Source: Diphasiastrum complanatum (Eukaryota > Streptophyta > Lycopodiopsida > Lycopodiales > Lycopodiaceae). From it: DNA of 64,000 nt. Both the position numbers and the translations under genes were made by a program. The first letter of the stretch is position 1. Every line of letters starts with the position of its first letter. Positions 12,329-22,645 of the stretch are shown piece after piece. The notes beneath the pieces were generated by a model that saw only the letters and a list, made by a program, of their open reading frames with translations, did not search any database and was not told where the DNA came from. Location: contig CM055108.1 of assembly GCA_029204225.1 (NCBI GenBank), forward strand, positions 7,164,613 to 7,228,612, given 5' to 3'.

Positions 12329-13260
12329 CATCGCTACAACGCGGGGTGGCAGGGAGTCAGAAGACTATCAAGACTTTCTCGCGTGATGGCGATATTGGCG
12401 AATGACTAGATATCGGAACGACGTGAGAGATCTTAGATCGTCTAGAATCTCTAAAAGATTCTTGCATGGTAGCAATACTGCAAAGAAATAGTACTGTTCA
12501 CACACAGAGAGATACAGGGAGCGAAAATCCAAAACTTAGCGAAATGTTTTAACTGATCAAACAACATTTATATAGCTAAAACCAAGAAAATCCAAGCCGT
12601 ACACTCGTCAATCCAACAACGGATCAAATCTATGGCACGTAGTACAACCGTCCACATGTGCGAGACCACAGTGCTACAATATGCGTCAATCTGCCATTCG
12701 CCCACGTGCCCACACGTGCGAGAACACACGTCACAAAACCATTCAACCACGTGGCCACACGTGCAAGTTTCACACGTGCGGATATAGAGGTGAAGGTCCC
12801 ATACGTTAGGTATTGATTGGGCCACGTGACCACACGTGCGAGCCTATACGTGCGAGAACATATGTCACTGATCCATTCAGCCACGTGTCCCCACGTGGGA
12901 TCCCACACGTGTTGATCTGGACGTGCAGTTTCACACGTGCGTATACAGACGTGTGGTTCCACATGTTAGCTATTGATTGGGCCACGTATCACTGGTTCAC
13001 ACATGCCAAATTTTCTCCCCTATAGAAGTCCATTCCCGAGGATTGTACAGGTTTTCGCACAATTCGCTGTCACGTTTGATTGCATCCATACGAAATGCAT
13101 TCGTGATATCGCCATCATGCGAGCGACCTCCTCCCCATGCCTATTCCTTACACCCTCTCGCGTCATAGCGATATCAGTGTTACTTTCCCAGTATCGCCAT
13201 CACGCGAGCCCCTGCCTCTCCCTGCCTGACTCTACCACTCTCTCGCGTCGTAGCGATATC
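12329..13260. repeat. Six copies of an ~18-base motif in alternating orientation, TCTCGCGTSRTRGCGATA
   Basis: Copies of TCTCGCGTGATGGCGATA or its complement lie at 12377-12394 (+), 13106-13123 (-), 13156-13173 (+), 13191-13208 (-) and 13242-13259 (+). A degenerate copy is at 12329-12344 (-). The last four form two tandem units of about 85 bases, each bounded by an inverted pair and each with a pyrimidine-rich, CCTGCCT-like centre. They lie between the divergent genes of the nested block, just upstream of the histone-fold exon. Binding sites for the element's own protein are possible. Confidence 0.8.
12640..13010. repeat. ACGTG-rich imperfect tandem repeat
   Basis: Many CACGTG or ACGTG(T/C)G cores occur within 370 bases, in phrases such as CCACGTGGCCACACGTGC. 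The phrase TATTGATTGGGCCACGT appears at about 12810 and again at about 12972, so the block is partly a tandem repeat of roughly 160 bases. G-box cores are bZIP/bHLH sites in plants, but the regularity suggests repeat expansion. Confidence 0.7.
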
Positions 13261-13323
13261 ACCGTTGGAGTTCTCAGTGTCTCTTCTACTGTGTCTCTGT
13301 CCTTGAGTAGTATAGATATTCAG

Positions 13324-15184
13324 GCTCGGACGAAGCAAACCGCTAGGCTTACTAGTTTCGTTCAACCGTCCCGTCCCCAGACATCTGAACCCATACATCC
13401 GCAAGGACGCGGTAGACCTCGTCGTCCATGGTTGAGGGACATTAGGGCCTTGCAGAGGAGCACCAAACTTTTGATCTCGAAAGCAGCCTTCTACCGAGCT
13501 GTGGGGGAGGTTACACAAGACATGACCACCCATCTGCCCTATGCAGTGAGGTGGAATATCACTGCATTGGAGGCCCTCCATACTGCATACGAGGACTTCC
13601 AGACAAAATTGTTTGAGGATTTGATGTTGTGCTCCATTCATGGCAAGAGGGTGACATTGATGCCCAAGGACATGCTTCTTGTCATGAGGCTTCGAAACAC
13701 CTGTGACAACATTTTTAAGTCTGGATTCACACAGAGGCAAGTTCCTCTTGAAAGGGGGCCTGTCCCACCCCGCAAAAAGAGAAAGCAAGCATAGCCCAGG
13801 CGTTCGCAACCCAAGTCTCCCAGCTCTTCACCCTCACCTCCTCCCATTAGAAAAGATCTGGCTAGTACGTCCGCAATTCCACTGGTTGAGAGTCCTCCCG
13901 TAACCCCTGATCTTCAACTGCACGATTCTCCTTCTATACATGAGGATGAGCTAAATACAGTGGTGGACATGATTGTTTATGATGTTGATGCAACTGATAA
14001 AGAGTTGCACATCAGACTTCCGAATGAACCTAAAGACACATTTTTTTATTCTAAGAGGTACATTGATTTTGGCCTGTATATAGCCAAGAAAATAGATGAT
14101 CTCGAAGGGCAGTTTACGTTTTGTATAGACGATATTAATTTTGCAATGCATATCAAAGACCCGCATTGTAGGGAGCTAAAAGAGGAGACCTCATATATCT
14201 CAGACACAATAGTTGAATCTGCTTGTGCATACTATGTACATAAATATACATATACAGTCACGAAGGAGATTTTTGTTGTATCTCCATTTTTTGGGCATTT
14301 GTTGAATAAAGAGAAGAAAGAGAAGAAAGCCAGAACGCTCTTCAGGTACACTAGCAAAGAGGCATCAATGTTCATCATCCCATACTATTCAAAGTAAGAT
14401 AGTTTCTTCTTGTAATATCTGTTTTCTGTAAGATTTGTCTTTTGGAAACTCTTATAAATTCTAGTAATTCATTGTTTGTCTCTTTCTGGTAGCAAACATT
14501 GGAGTGTGCACGTCATATCCATGAAAGTGGATTCGATTGGAAGCTGCACACCTGTGTGCATGACAATGAATTCTTTGCATGCCACCCATTCCATGATTAA
14601 ATCCATGTACAAAAGGATGGTGGAGCTATTGCCCAGGCCGGATGGGCTGGTTGTAAATACCAACATAGAGGTTGTTGATGCAAAGGTAAAAAGAATCTTT
14701 TTACGTATTTTATTTGCATGATGGCATGTAGTTTAGAATTATAATGAATTATAATTTAACAATTTTTCGCTGTGATTTCTCAGTCTTTGCAACAAGATGA
14801 TGCTTTCAGCTGCGGATGGTATTCAATCTGGAATGTTAAATCATTCTTGGATTGGTATATGGTGCAACCTCCAGATGCTAGTATCCGTGAGGTATTTTTT
14901 TCAATGTTCAAGTATCCTGATGATATATTGTTAACTTTGTGAATTTAAATATTTTAAAACATTGGCTAATACATACATACACTCGATATTTTTTTTTGCA
15001 GTTCCAATAACCTGAGATATCAACAAATGCGATTCATCAGTATCGACATGAAATGTTGGAAATTTTACTATCGTGTGCAAGGCCCTACAAGCATGAAGGT
15101 GCCTCAGATGAACCTGCCAGGGGATCCGTGGATGAGGTTACAATGCTCGAGGATATGCCTCAGGCACCTTTGATTGAAATGTAA
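13324..15184 (+). pseudogene. Centromeric-H3-like histone domain fused in frame to a Ulp1/SUMO-type cysteine protease (one TAG between them)
   Basis: An acceptor (ATTCAG) at 13323 opens ARTKQTAR, the start of histone H3. An AT-hook-like GRGRPRRP follows, and then a complete H3 fold (13432-13695): LRDIRALQRSTKLLISK, an extended loop 1 with VRWNITALEAL, and LFEDLMLCSIHGKRVTLMP. The RW pair, MLC and VTLM resemble plant CENH3 more than canonical H3; K9 is Leu. A basic PPRKKRKQA is followed by TAG (13792-13794). The same frame continues through a Ser/Pro linker into a C48 domain with exons to 14393, 14493-14685, 14784-14891 and 15002-15184. Catalytic His is in NKHWSVHVI and Gln/Cys in QQDDAFSCGWYSIW; the usual Asp position looks like Asn (MNSLHATH). 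A TAA at 15008-15010 breaks the last exon. The true start codon is not settled: the frame is open from 12973, but that part covers the repeats. Confidence 0.75.
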
Positions 15185-15676
15185 TTGTTGTCACATAAGT
15201 TCCGACAGACACATAGAAATATATCATCACATGATGATCCATAGAACAATAGATAGGCAAATAGAAAGTGGGCTATTACTGAATGCCACAAATATATTAT
15301 ATCGATTTCAAAAACAATGTACATTTTTCAAAATACTAAATACAAATTGTTCGATGAAATCTTGAAGCCATTTGAGACTTCTTTGTATTTTTTTTTTTGA
15401 AAAAGTACATTGATGTTGCTCGTCTATCATCCCAATGTTTATGCAGTTTCAACAATTTCTACGCTTCTATTTAAGTCCTTGCACTTTATGCAACTTTCTT
15501 GTCTTGGTCTTACCTGTACATCAAAGAAACTTGTTAAACAATATCAACATTGAGATTATGTCAAATGAAATATTGCAATACCGAAAACACTAAAACAAGT
15601 TTAAATAAAATCACTGAAAGTCATTTCAAATGTGTACTGAAATAAATACACATACACCTACCAATCTCTCGTTGAC

Positions 15677-16949
15677 TCAAAAACAGAAGTGTTTAGGAAT
15701 ATCATATTGCAGCAATGTAAGCTCTGATCGAATGTGATCGAGTGTCCAATCTTCTTCCACCTCAATTATTGTAAGAGTAGAATTATTTCTCCTCACTTGA
15801 ATTTCTATTTGATCTTGATGATTCACTATAAAATCCTGATCCAATGCTTTCCATCCATTGCCAACTTTGGACCATCTTCTATAATAAAATCTTAAAGAAA
15901 GCACTTGTTTTTCTATAAGATATCTAAATTTCATTGACGATCTATTAACTATGCACTCGATATTGCCATTACTCTTTTTATCCCAATGATCATCAAGGAG
16001 GCTTGATAACGTATTGTCTGTTAAATCACTACAAATAAACATTGTCACTGTTTTACGAATATTACATTCAACAAAAATTGCAATAGGAAAAAACCAGTGC
16101 AATCTATTGTTTTTTGAACCTGTGCTACATTTCATACAGTTTTGAATGTCCATAGAAAACCTTGATCAGAAGCTCTCTGCTATGGTGGAATCTGGACGAA
16201 TCCATTCTTCGCTTGAGAAAGAGGGTAATGATATCGCCTCTAATTTTCCACCTAAACTGGATGGTGTGTAAAATGGATCATAGAAGAAAATATAGGAATC
16301 CAAAAGTGATCTCATGGAGCGGTTCTTGTACTGCAGAAGACCAATATCAGAATGAATAACGTCCATGATGCCGACAAGGGATTGTATAGGTTGCCATTCG
16401 ATTATGCTTGATGGATACAAATCTGCACAAATCCATAAAATTATATGTCATTTAAATACTCAGATACACGTCTAAATGATTAATACAAAGCTCAAAGCAA
16501 AAAATTCTCCAAAACTTACAATTGCATTTGAGTCTGTCATTTGAACTTACGCCTTCCACTCTAATTTCCTTATGCATGTAGACATGTTGAATCAAGACCT
16601 CTGAAATGGATCGACCACCGGGTGAAACTTTGAAGTCTAAAATTCTACCTTTCCAAAAATTCCTATAATCCATATTTGATTTTCTCTTTTTACCAAAAAT
16701 ACCTCTTGATGAGGGATGCATGAGAACCCAGTGAAATTTTCTATAGATACGTGGTATCCAAGAGCCATCAGAGTCTTTTTCATTACAAGCAGAAATTGAG
16801 ACAATATTGCTTCGTGGTCTACGGCTTCCGAAAGCCATTGCAAAGCTAAAAGAAGATGAATAACAGAGTCTGAAACAAAATGTAGTTGAATCAGTATGAA
16901 AATAAACAACCAAATTTGTAATAAATGTTGGCGGTCTTTCGTAAATCAT
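15677..16949 (-). pseudogene. Unidentified gene of the nested block, possible ubiquitin-like C-terminus
   Basis: From an ATG near 16839 or 16949 the minus strand reads MAFGSRRPRSNIVSISACNE, then GSWIPRIYRKFHWVLMHPSS and ILDFKVSPGGRSISEVLIQH. It leaves through a GTAAGT donor near 16521. After an acceptor near 16421 it reads LYPSSIIEWQPIQSLVGIMD to a TGA at 16163-16165, then the same frame continues from MDIQNCMKCSTGSKNN to FDCF-type tail sequence ending near 15677. The last part (TLTIIEVEEDWTLDHIRSEL, then YDIPKHFCF) has the strand-helix-LPxxFxF look of a ubiquitin-like fold, which is only a visual impression. The TGA may lie in a small intron or be decay. Confidence 0.4.
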
Positions 16950-17229
16950 ATATGTTACTCTAACTACGATTAGATCAAAATAGACTTACTTTAACCACAA
17001 GTGTTATGTCCCGGGCACTCAATAAACTCATGGGCAGCAATTACGGTCCAATCACAAGTCAGGACCCTGCCTGGCGGGAGTTTTGAATTGTCTAAAAATA
17101 TGACCGGAAAGTTCCAAAAAAGAAATCGACTGGCAACAACGTTACGGTCTTTTACAGGTGTAAATATATAACTGGGCCAAGTGTATGTCGATTAGTTAAA
17201 AAGTCAAAAACAGCATCTTGACAAAAGGC

Positions 17230-19093
17230 CCTTTTGGTGCTCAAAACTCCTCTAATGAGAAAAGGCAAAGCCCATGTAGCTGACTTGTCCGACTCGTCCG
17301 ACATATTGAGCTTTGAGGTTCCTCAGTCGATTATTCCTATTGAAGGTCCAAGCTCATCTACTTTTGACGAACAACATATTAATGACAAAGTCGAAGATGA
17401 TGATGTTGTGGTTCAACAACTACTGCATGATGAAAATGATCAACTTCTTCTATTCTCCAGAAGATCATCAAAAACTAGTGACCACCTCTATTAGGTGTAT
17501 CAATGAGTCTACAGCCTACCTTGTTCAGGAGCCGACGATTGTCGAAGAGGCACTCAGTCAGACCGATTCCGATCTCTGGAAATAAGCTATGGAGAAAGAG
17601 TATTCATCTCTTATCAAGAACCAGACATGGAAAATTGTCGAATTACTTGTCTAGCAGAAACATAGTTGATTGCAAATGGATTTTCAAAGTCAAGTACAAA
17701 ATGGACGGAAGCATCGACAGAAGAAAATCCCGACTTGTCACCATAGGATTTTCTCAGGTATACAACGTCGATTACATTGAGACCTTCAGTCCAATAGTCA
17801 AGCATTCTTCTATTCGACTTTTATTATCGTTTGTTGTTGCAGCAGATTTGAAAATACATCAAATGGATGTACAGACAACATATATCCATGGAGTTATCAA
17901 ATAAGACATTTACATGATGCAACCCGAAGGTTATATTATCGAAGGTAAACACAATCATGTGTGTAAACTCCATACAACACTTTATGGCTTGAAACAATCT
18001 ACTCGAGCATGATTTCAAAGGATCAATACTTTCCTTATTGATCACGGCTGTACACAAGCTCTTCAGATTCGAATGTTTACTTTAAGACAGTGTAGCAGTC
18101 TTTTATCATTATTACTTTATATGTGGATGACACATTGCTCTTTGACAACAATATCGATCTGATAAAAGAAGGCAAGACAATGCTATCTTCTGAATTCGAC
18201 ATGACCGATCTGAGTGAAGCTCATTTCTGCCTTGGTATTCAAATCCAAAGAGAGAGAAATTTAAAATTGAACTACATTACTCTGCAGAGGTACATCTACA
18301 ATATGTTAGTCAACTATAATCTGGTTAATTGAAAGTTAGCTTTCTCACCAATGGAACCAGGTCTTAAATTGTCGAAGGACCAATGTCCTCGAACAATCAA
18401 AGAGAAGGAGCAGATGCGTGAGTATTCTTATCATTTGATAATAGGATCTATGATGTATGTAATGATCTATACTAGGCCAGACATAGCTTTTGCAGTCAGC
18501 TCCCTAAGTCAGTTCATGACTAACCTAGTATAACACATTGGAAGGCTCTTATCAGAGTCATGAGGTGGATTTGTTATGGATCAGTTGACAACAACAAACG
18601 CAATTTACTCAATGGTTACACAGATGCAAGTTGGGCAGGAGATGTAGACCCTCGTAAATCCACTTCTAGATTTACATTCTTCCTCAACAATGGTCTAATT
18701 TTCTGGAAAAGTCGAAAGTAATCTTTGATAGCTCTATCTTCTATAGAATCAGAGTACATCACAGCCTCACAAGCTACAAAAGAAGCAATTCGGTTGAGAA
18801 ACTTACTTTCAGATATCGATCTGAACCAATATGCTCTGACATTATTATTTTGTGATAATCAAAGTGCCATCGCCTTGTCAGCCAACCCTAGATTTCATTC
18901 TAGGAGTAAGCACATTGAACTCAAGTATCACTATGTCAAAAGCAAAGTTCTTGACAAAGAGGTCAGATTGCAGTATTGTCGAACACAAGATATGACAGCA
19001 ACTATTTTTACCAAATCATTAAGCTTGGATGCACACAGAAAGTTTTGTGCAGAACTAAGTTTAAAGGTCAAGGCATTCATGGATTCAGATTAA
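17230..19093 (+). pseudogene. Copia A reverse transcriptase and RNase H, broken
   Basis: Coding resumes with the acidic linker (HVADLSDSSDILSFEVPQSI). RT pieces follow: NIVDCKWIFKVKYKMDGSID, LVTIGFSQVYNVDYIETFSP, IYMMQPEGYI and LHTTLYGLKQSTRA. The catalytic strand reads LYVDDTLLF (near 18118-18144; normally YVDDI). RNase H is represented by YTDASWAGDVDPRKSTS, SSIESEYITASQATKEAI, LLFCDNQSAIALSANPRF and HSRSKHIELKYHYVKSKV, ending at the TAA before the purine tract. Frameshifts near 17500 and 18010 and several stops inactivate it. Confidence 0.85.
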
Positions 19094-19100
19094 GGGGGAG
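19092..19100 (+). promoter_or_regulatory. Polypurine tract, copia A
   Basis: AAGGGGGAG lies immediately before the TGTTGG start of the 3' LTR, the position for second-strand priming. Confidence 0.8.
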
Positions 19101-20131
19101 TGTTGGATTATTCTCCTACTAATCGACTAATCGACTTTTTAATCTTCATCCAACTTTTATCCAGACCTGCAGATTTCTACGTGTTTTTACACAGTCTGCA
19201 TAACTATGTGAAAATGGCTCAATGTCGGTCTTTTGGGATTTTCGTCTTTCGGATTTTTCTCTCACTTCGACTTTTTTGCAAAATGCCAGATGTCTCAAAT
19301 GCTAAGAAAAAGACGTTAGCGAAGACCTTTGCATTTTTCGCATGATAGTTTACGTTCATTTTAGCAGAGTGACAGTTTACGTTCAAATCTGCCAAAAGAC
19401 TGTTTACGACCAAAGCCACCAACTTGCATTAATTAATCAACAAGTAATTTCTAAGAAGTCCTAATTGGATGGATGCCAGCACATCACAGCCAACTGGATG
19501 ACGCATTTTGACGACCTAATTGCTTAGTATAAACAGCTATTCATATTCCTACATCTCAAGTGAAGATCAATCATCAAGTATTGAATATTTAGCATTCTCT
19601 CAAGCCTGCGAGCTTGGACACTCCTGAGCATTCTAGCTCACTTCTTTAGAGTTGATTAGAGATTCCTATTGTGCTTATTACTACTTATGAATAGTTGCGC
19701 TTAATTCAAACTTATATTTAATCACTCAGAGATAGCTTAGAGTACGCGGCTTTGATTTACAAACTTGTTGTACTTATTCACATCTGTTTTGTTTTCATAC
19801 TGAATCAATACTATCTTCTTATTGCATTCAAGTTTGTCTCAAAATATATGCATTTATGTAGTTCTTTGCGACTGATTATTTGTCTGATAAGTCAATGCTT
19901 AATGTTTGGCTACGTAGTCACTGTAGTACTAATAATTTCAAAGTTAGTTACTATAAGATCGAACGTGATTTCTATCCCTATTGTTTTGTTTGAAATTGAT
20001 AGGCGTAGTCATGCATAGAGAAAGAGAAAGATAGTTTATTCCGTTGCGTACGATAAGTTTTAATTCTTGTCGTTCGAATTCTTTTTATTCAATCCTATTT
20101 GACCTATCTTCTCACACACCTCTTTCCAACA
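19101..20131 (+). repeat. 3' LTR of copia A
   Basis: It begins TGTTGGATTATTCTCC and ends CTTTCCAACA, a TG...CA LTR of 1031 bases with inverted ends TGTTGG/CCAACA. Its last ~150 bases match 7909-8060. Confidence 0.85.
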
Positions 20132-20690
20132 TATCAAAACAAATTAGGTTTATAAACTTGACCAATTCTAATTTCACACATTACTTGTTGGATTTGGCCG
20201 ATTTTTTATGCATTAGAAAAGCCTAAGTGGTGGCTACAAGATTGCATATCAAGTTTTAGGCAATTGCATGTAAAATTTGAAATATCCAATTTTTTGTGAT
20301 TTTGTCAAAACCCTGACTTTGATTGGAGCTCTAGATTGTGAGGTTACTAAACTTCATTTGAGTGTGTTTCAATCTTAGGAAGTGGCAAGAGTCATTAGAT
20401 TGAGGATAGATCATAGGTGATCAAGTTCACCATTCTACGTGTTGATTTGCTAGATATAAGTGCTAGAAGAGAATTGAGAGGTTCCATAGCTTTGTGATTT
20501 TTTTTTGAAAACATTTGTTGTTTTTCAAAAGAGTGCTTTGTGCATTGGAATAGGTTGAAAGAGAGGATCAGGTCATTGCTACATGGCTACATCAAGTGGA
20601 TTCATGTTGGAAGGCAATGATAGACATATCTCAGGCAACTATTCATTGTGGAAAGTGAGGATGGAATCAGTTCGTGAGATGTTGATCCTG
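20132..20690 (+). pseudogene. Truncated copia leader and Gag start
   Basis: A leader-like AT-rich stretch precedes an ATG at 20583 that opens MATSSGFMLEGNDRHISGNY and SLWKVRMESV, the Gag N-terminus seen in copia B (SSMGGYLMESSERLTSTNY). Homology stops at about 20690, where the poly-A/G-rich edge of element X begins. There is no LTR or primer site next to it that I can see. Confidence 0.65.
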
Positions 20691-20737
20691 TGGTTGCTGA
20701 GCAGCTTCCATGTCCTGGGGACTGGAACTCCCCACTC

Positions 20738-21186
20738 CTCCCCCCACCCAAAAAAAAAAAAACTTGTGCATGTGGTGATGTCGGTGGCGTTGGCGTGGTA
20801 ATCAGTGTGGGTGGGGTGGTGGCTTTGTCTGGTTGAGCAGCAAGTTGTGATGTTGTCATATCTGGGGTTGCTATAGACGTCATTGCCCCATCACCCTCAT
20901 CGATGACATGTGAGGGTGACGAGTGTTGTTGTGAGGCTGTGGATGAGCTTCCATCATCAAAAGTGGGACCATGTGAGACTGATCCTGTCGGTGATGTGCT
21001 CCTAGCCTGAAGCTTTCTTTGCGTCCTTTGTTGCCTTGTGTCTGGCAACTAGGCCTTGGAGGTATCAACCTCTTTGAGCTTCGGCGGTTGCTTTTGGGTT
21101 TGGTTATGGGCTTCTTTGCTTTTGTACCAGAGGGAGAATGCTGGTGTTGACTCTTTTAGGCTGAGAACCTGATGGTGAAGTAGCCC
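20738..21186 (-). pseudogene. Element X, C-terminal piece: Ser/Thr/Pro-rich unknown protein
   Basis: On the minus strand the frame coming from 27502 continues here as ATSPSGSQPKRVNTSILP. Then, in shifted frames, it gives RKLQARSTSPTGSVSHGP, TASQQHSSPSHVIDEGDG and QPDKATTPPTLITTPTPP. The low-complexity Ser/Thr/Pro/Gln composition gives no domain. It ends near a run of 13 A/T bases at 20750-20762. The piece is separated from its upstream part by copia B, whose insertion site is at 21186/27502. Confidence 0.5.
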
Positions 21187-22048
21187 TGTTGAAAATTGTC
21201 ACTTCTCACTTGACATTGGTTCATGTAAATATTGATCAAACATTAGAATATGTTGATGATATGATTTCACACGTGTGGAGCATGTTCCCATGTGTGAAAG
21301 GATGTACTTTTCATGTTTGTATATATCCAAATTGATTTTGTATCATTCTAGTTAGTGTGAACATGAAATGACTAGTTTTTAGTCAAGTTGACTAGTCACC
21401 TACAAATTAGCTTTTCCTTGCATGTGCATGAGTAAATGCTCCCACATGGCAAGTGGATGTTCACATGTGTGTATAGAGTACTAGAAGATAAGAGTTGACC
21501 ATTTTCCATAGATCCTATTTTGTAGGGAATATTCCTATATTCTAGGAGACTAGCTTTTTGGATTTTAGTCATATTCTAGAAGGTCAACTATTGGATAAGG
21601 ATCAAGGATGGATCAAATGGATAGATATGAGTGATGTGGCACTCTTCACACGTGTGAAGGCCTGCTGGACTGTACCAGACTCATGGATGTACTTGATCCA
21701 TAAAAGGATCATCATTTTGCTAAGAAAATTGATGAGACTTTTGCACTCTACACTTTTGTGAGATTTCTAGTCATTTGTCTTGTGATTTTTATGCATGATT
21801 GCTATCTAGTATCATTGTACTTGTTGTTTCAGGTGCAGTCCGTACAGTGGACAGTACTCCACACGTGTGAAGCCACTCTCACTAAAAAATGATGTGTTGA
21901 TCCATTGCTCTTGCTTAAATCCAAGTGTAGTGAATCTAGATCAAGATCTAATGTGTAGAACTTGATAGATTCATTGATTAAGCAACCAATAACTCTCTAT
22001 GATTGTAAAGTACAATCATTATTGTCCTAAAAACTGTAAAATTTATCA
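21187..22048 (+). repeat. 5' LTR of copia B
   Basis: It begins TGTTGAAAATTGTCAC and ends AAAATTTATCA. It contains a TATATAT stretch near 21318 and palindromes CACACGTGTG at 21268-21277, 21647-21656 and 21860-21869. Confidence 0.95.
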
Positions 22049-22060
22049 TGGTATCAGAGC
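22049..22060 (+). promoter_or_regulatory. Primer-binding site, copia B
   Basis: TGGTATCAGAGC directly abuts the LTR. It is complementary to the 3' end of plant initiator-Met tRNA. Confidence 0.93.
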
Positions 22061-22645
22061 TAAGTAAGAGAGTGATCATTGAATCATAAATCTTGTAAAG
22101 ATCATTGGCAAAATTTGTTTTTTGGCCAATACTAGTGAGGGCGAGTTCTTCTAGAGTGATAGCTTGTAATCATTTGGATCAAAACGACTTGGAGGCTGTG
22201 TATGTACTTTTCACACGTGTGAAACCGTACAGCAACTTTCAATTCAAGTTACTTTGTGTTTTTTGGTCCCAAAATCACAATACTAGTTCATTTTTGGTGC
22301 TTTTTGAAGCATAGTATTGATCTAGATTCATTCTAACTAATGCCTATGACCAAATAGTGTTTTGGATCATTGAAGCATTTCTTTTTAGAGTCTAAGATCA
22401 GATCTAAGAGGCTGATTTGTTCAGATCCTTAGTTGAAGTGAAATCTCTAAGAAAAGTGTAAAGCAATTTTTTTTTTGTGAGAGTGAAAGCTAGAAATTTT
22501 TGGTAAGATCTTTGAGTATCATTCAAGCTTGTGTGTTAGTTTGATAGAGACAAGCCTATAGGCATTCTAGTAAGCTTTAGGCCACTTCATAGATCTTTTA
22601 AAATTCAAAAATCTTTGTGATTTTTAAAAGAGCATTCATTCTAAA

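Larger units (their letters stand above)
9126..17225 (+). mobile_element. DNA-transposon-like block nested in copia A, with transposase-like, CENH3/Ulp1 and other genes
   Basis: Between the copia protease end and the copia linker before RT lies about 8.1 kb with no retroelement domains. It holds at least four intron-containing genes: a transposase-like gene (plus, 9220-10866), an unknown gene (minus, 10917-12176), a histone-fold plus Ulp1 gene (plus, 13324-15184) and another unknown gene (minus, 15677-16949). Ulp1-type proteases are well-known passengers of plant Mutator-like and CACTA elements, which supports a DNA transposon. I could not find terminal inverted repeats or a target-site duplication by eye. 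The transposase exon begins only about 90 bases from the left junction, so that end may be truncated. Boundaries are approximate, within a few tens of bases. Confidence 0.6.
7909..20131 (+). mobile_element. Ty1/copia element A, dead, carrying a nested ~8.1 kb insertion
   Basis: It has a short 5' LTR remnant (7909-8060), a primer-binding site, a Gag start, the end of the protease/pre-integrase region, then foreign sequence (about 9126-17225). The RT and RNase H parts follow, then a purine tract and a complete 3' LTR (19101-20131). The integrase domain is absent from the expected place. Stops and frameshifts run throughout. No target-site duplication can be tested because the left LTR is truncated. 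Confidence 0.8.

Noticed and set aside
12973-13323. First 117 codons of the open frame leading into the histone domain as real coding sequence
   Set aside because: They run through the inverted motif repeats, and a good splice acceptor lies exactly before the first histone codon; a leader or intron is more likely.
13180-13809. 209-codon minus-strand frame opposite the histone domain
   Set aside because: Antisense shadow of the histone-fold exon; no motif of its own.
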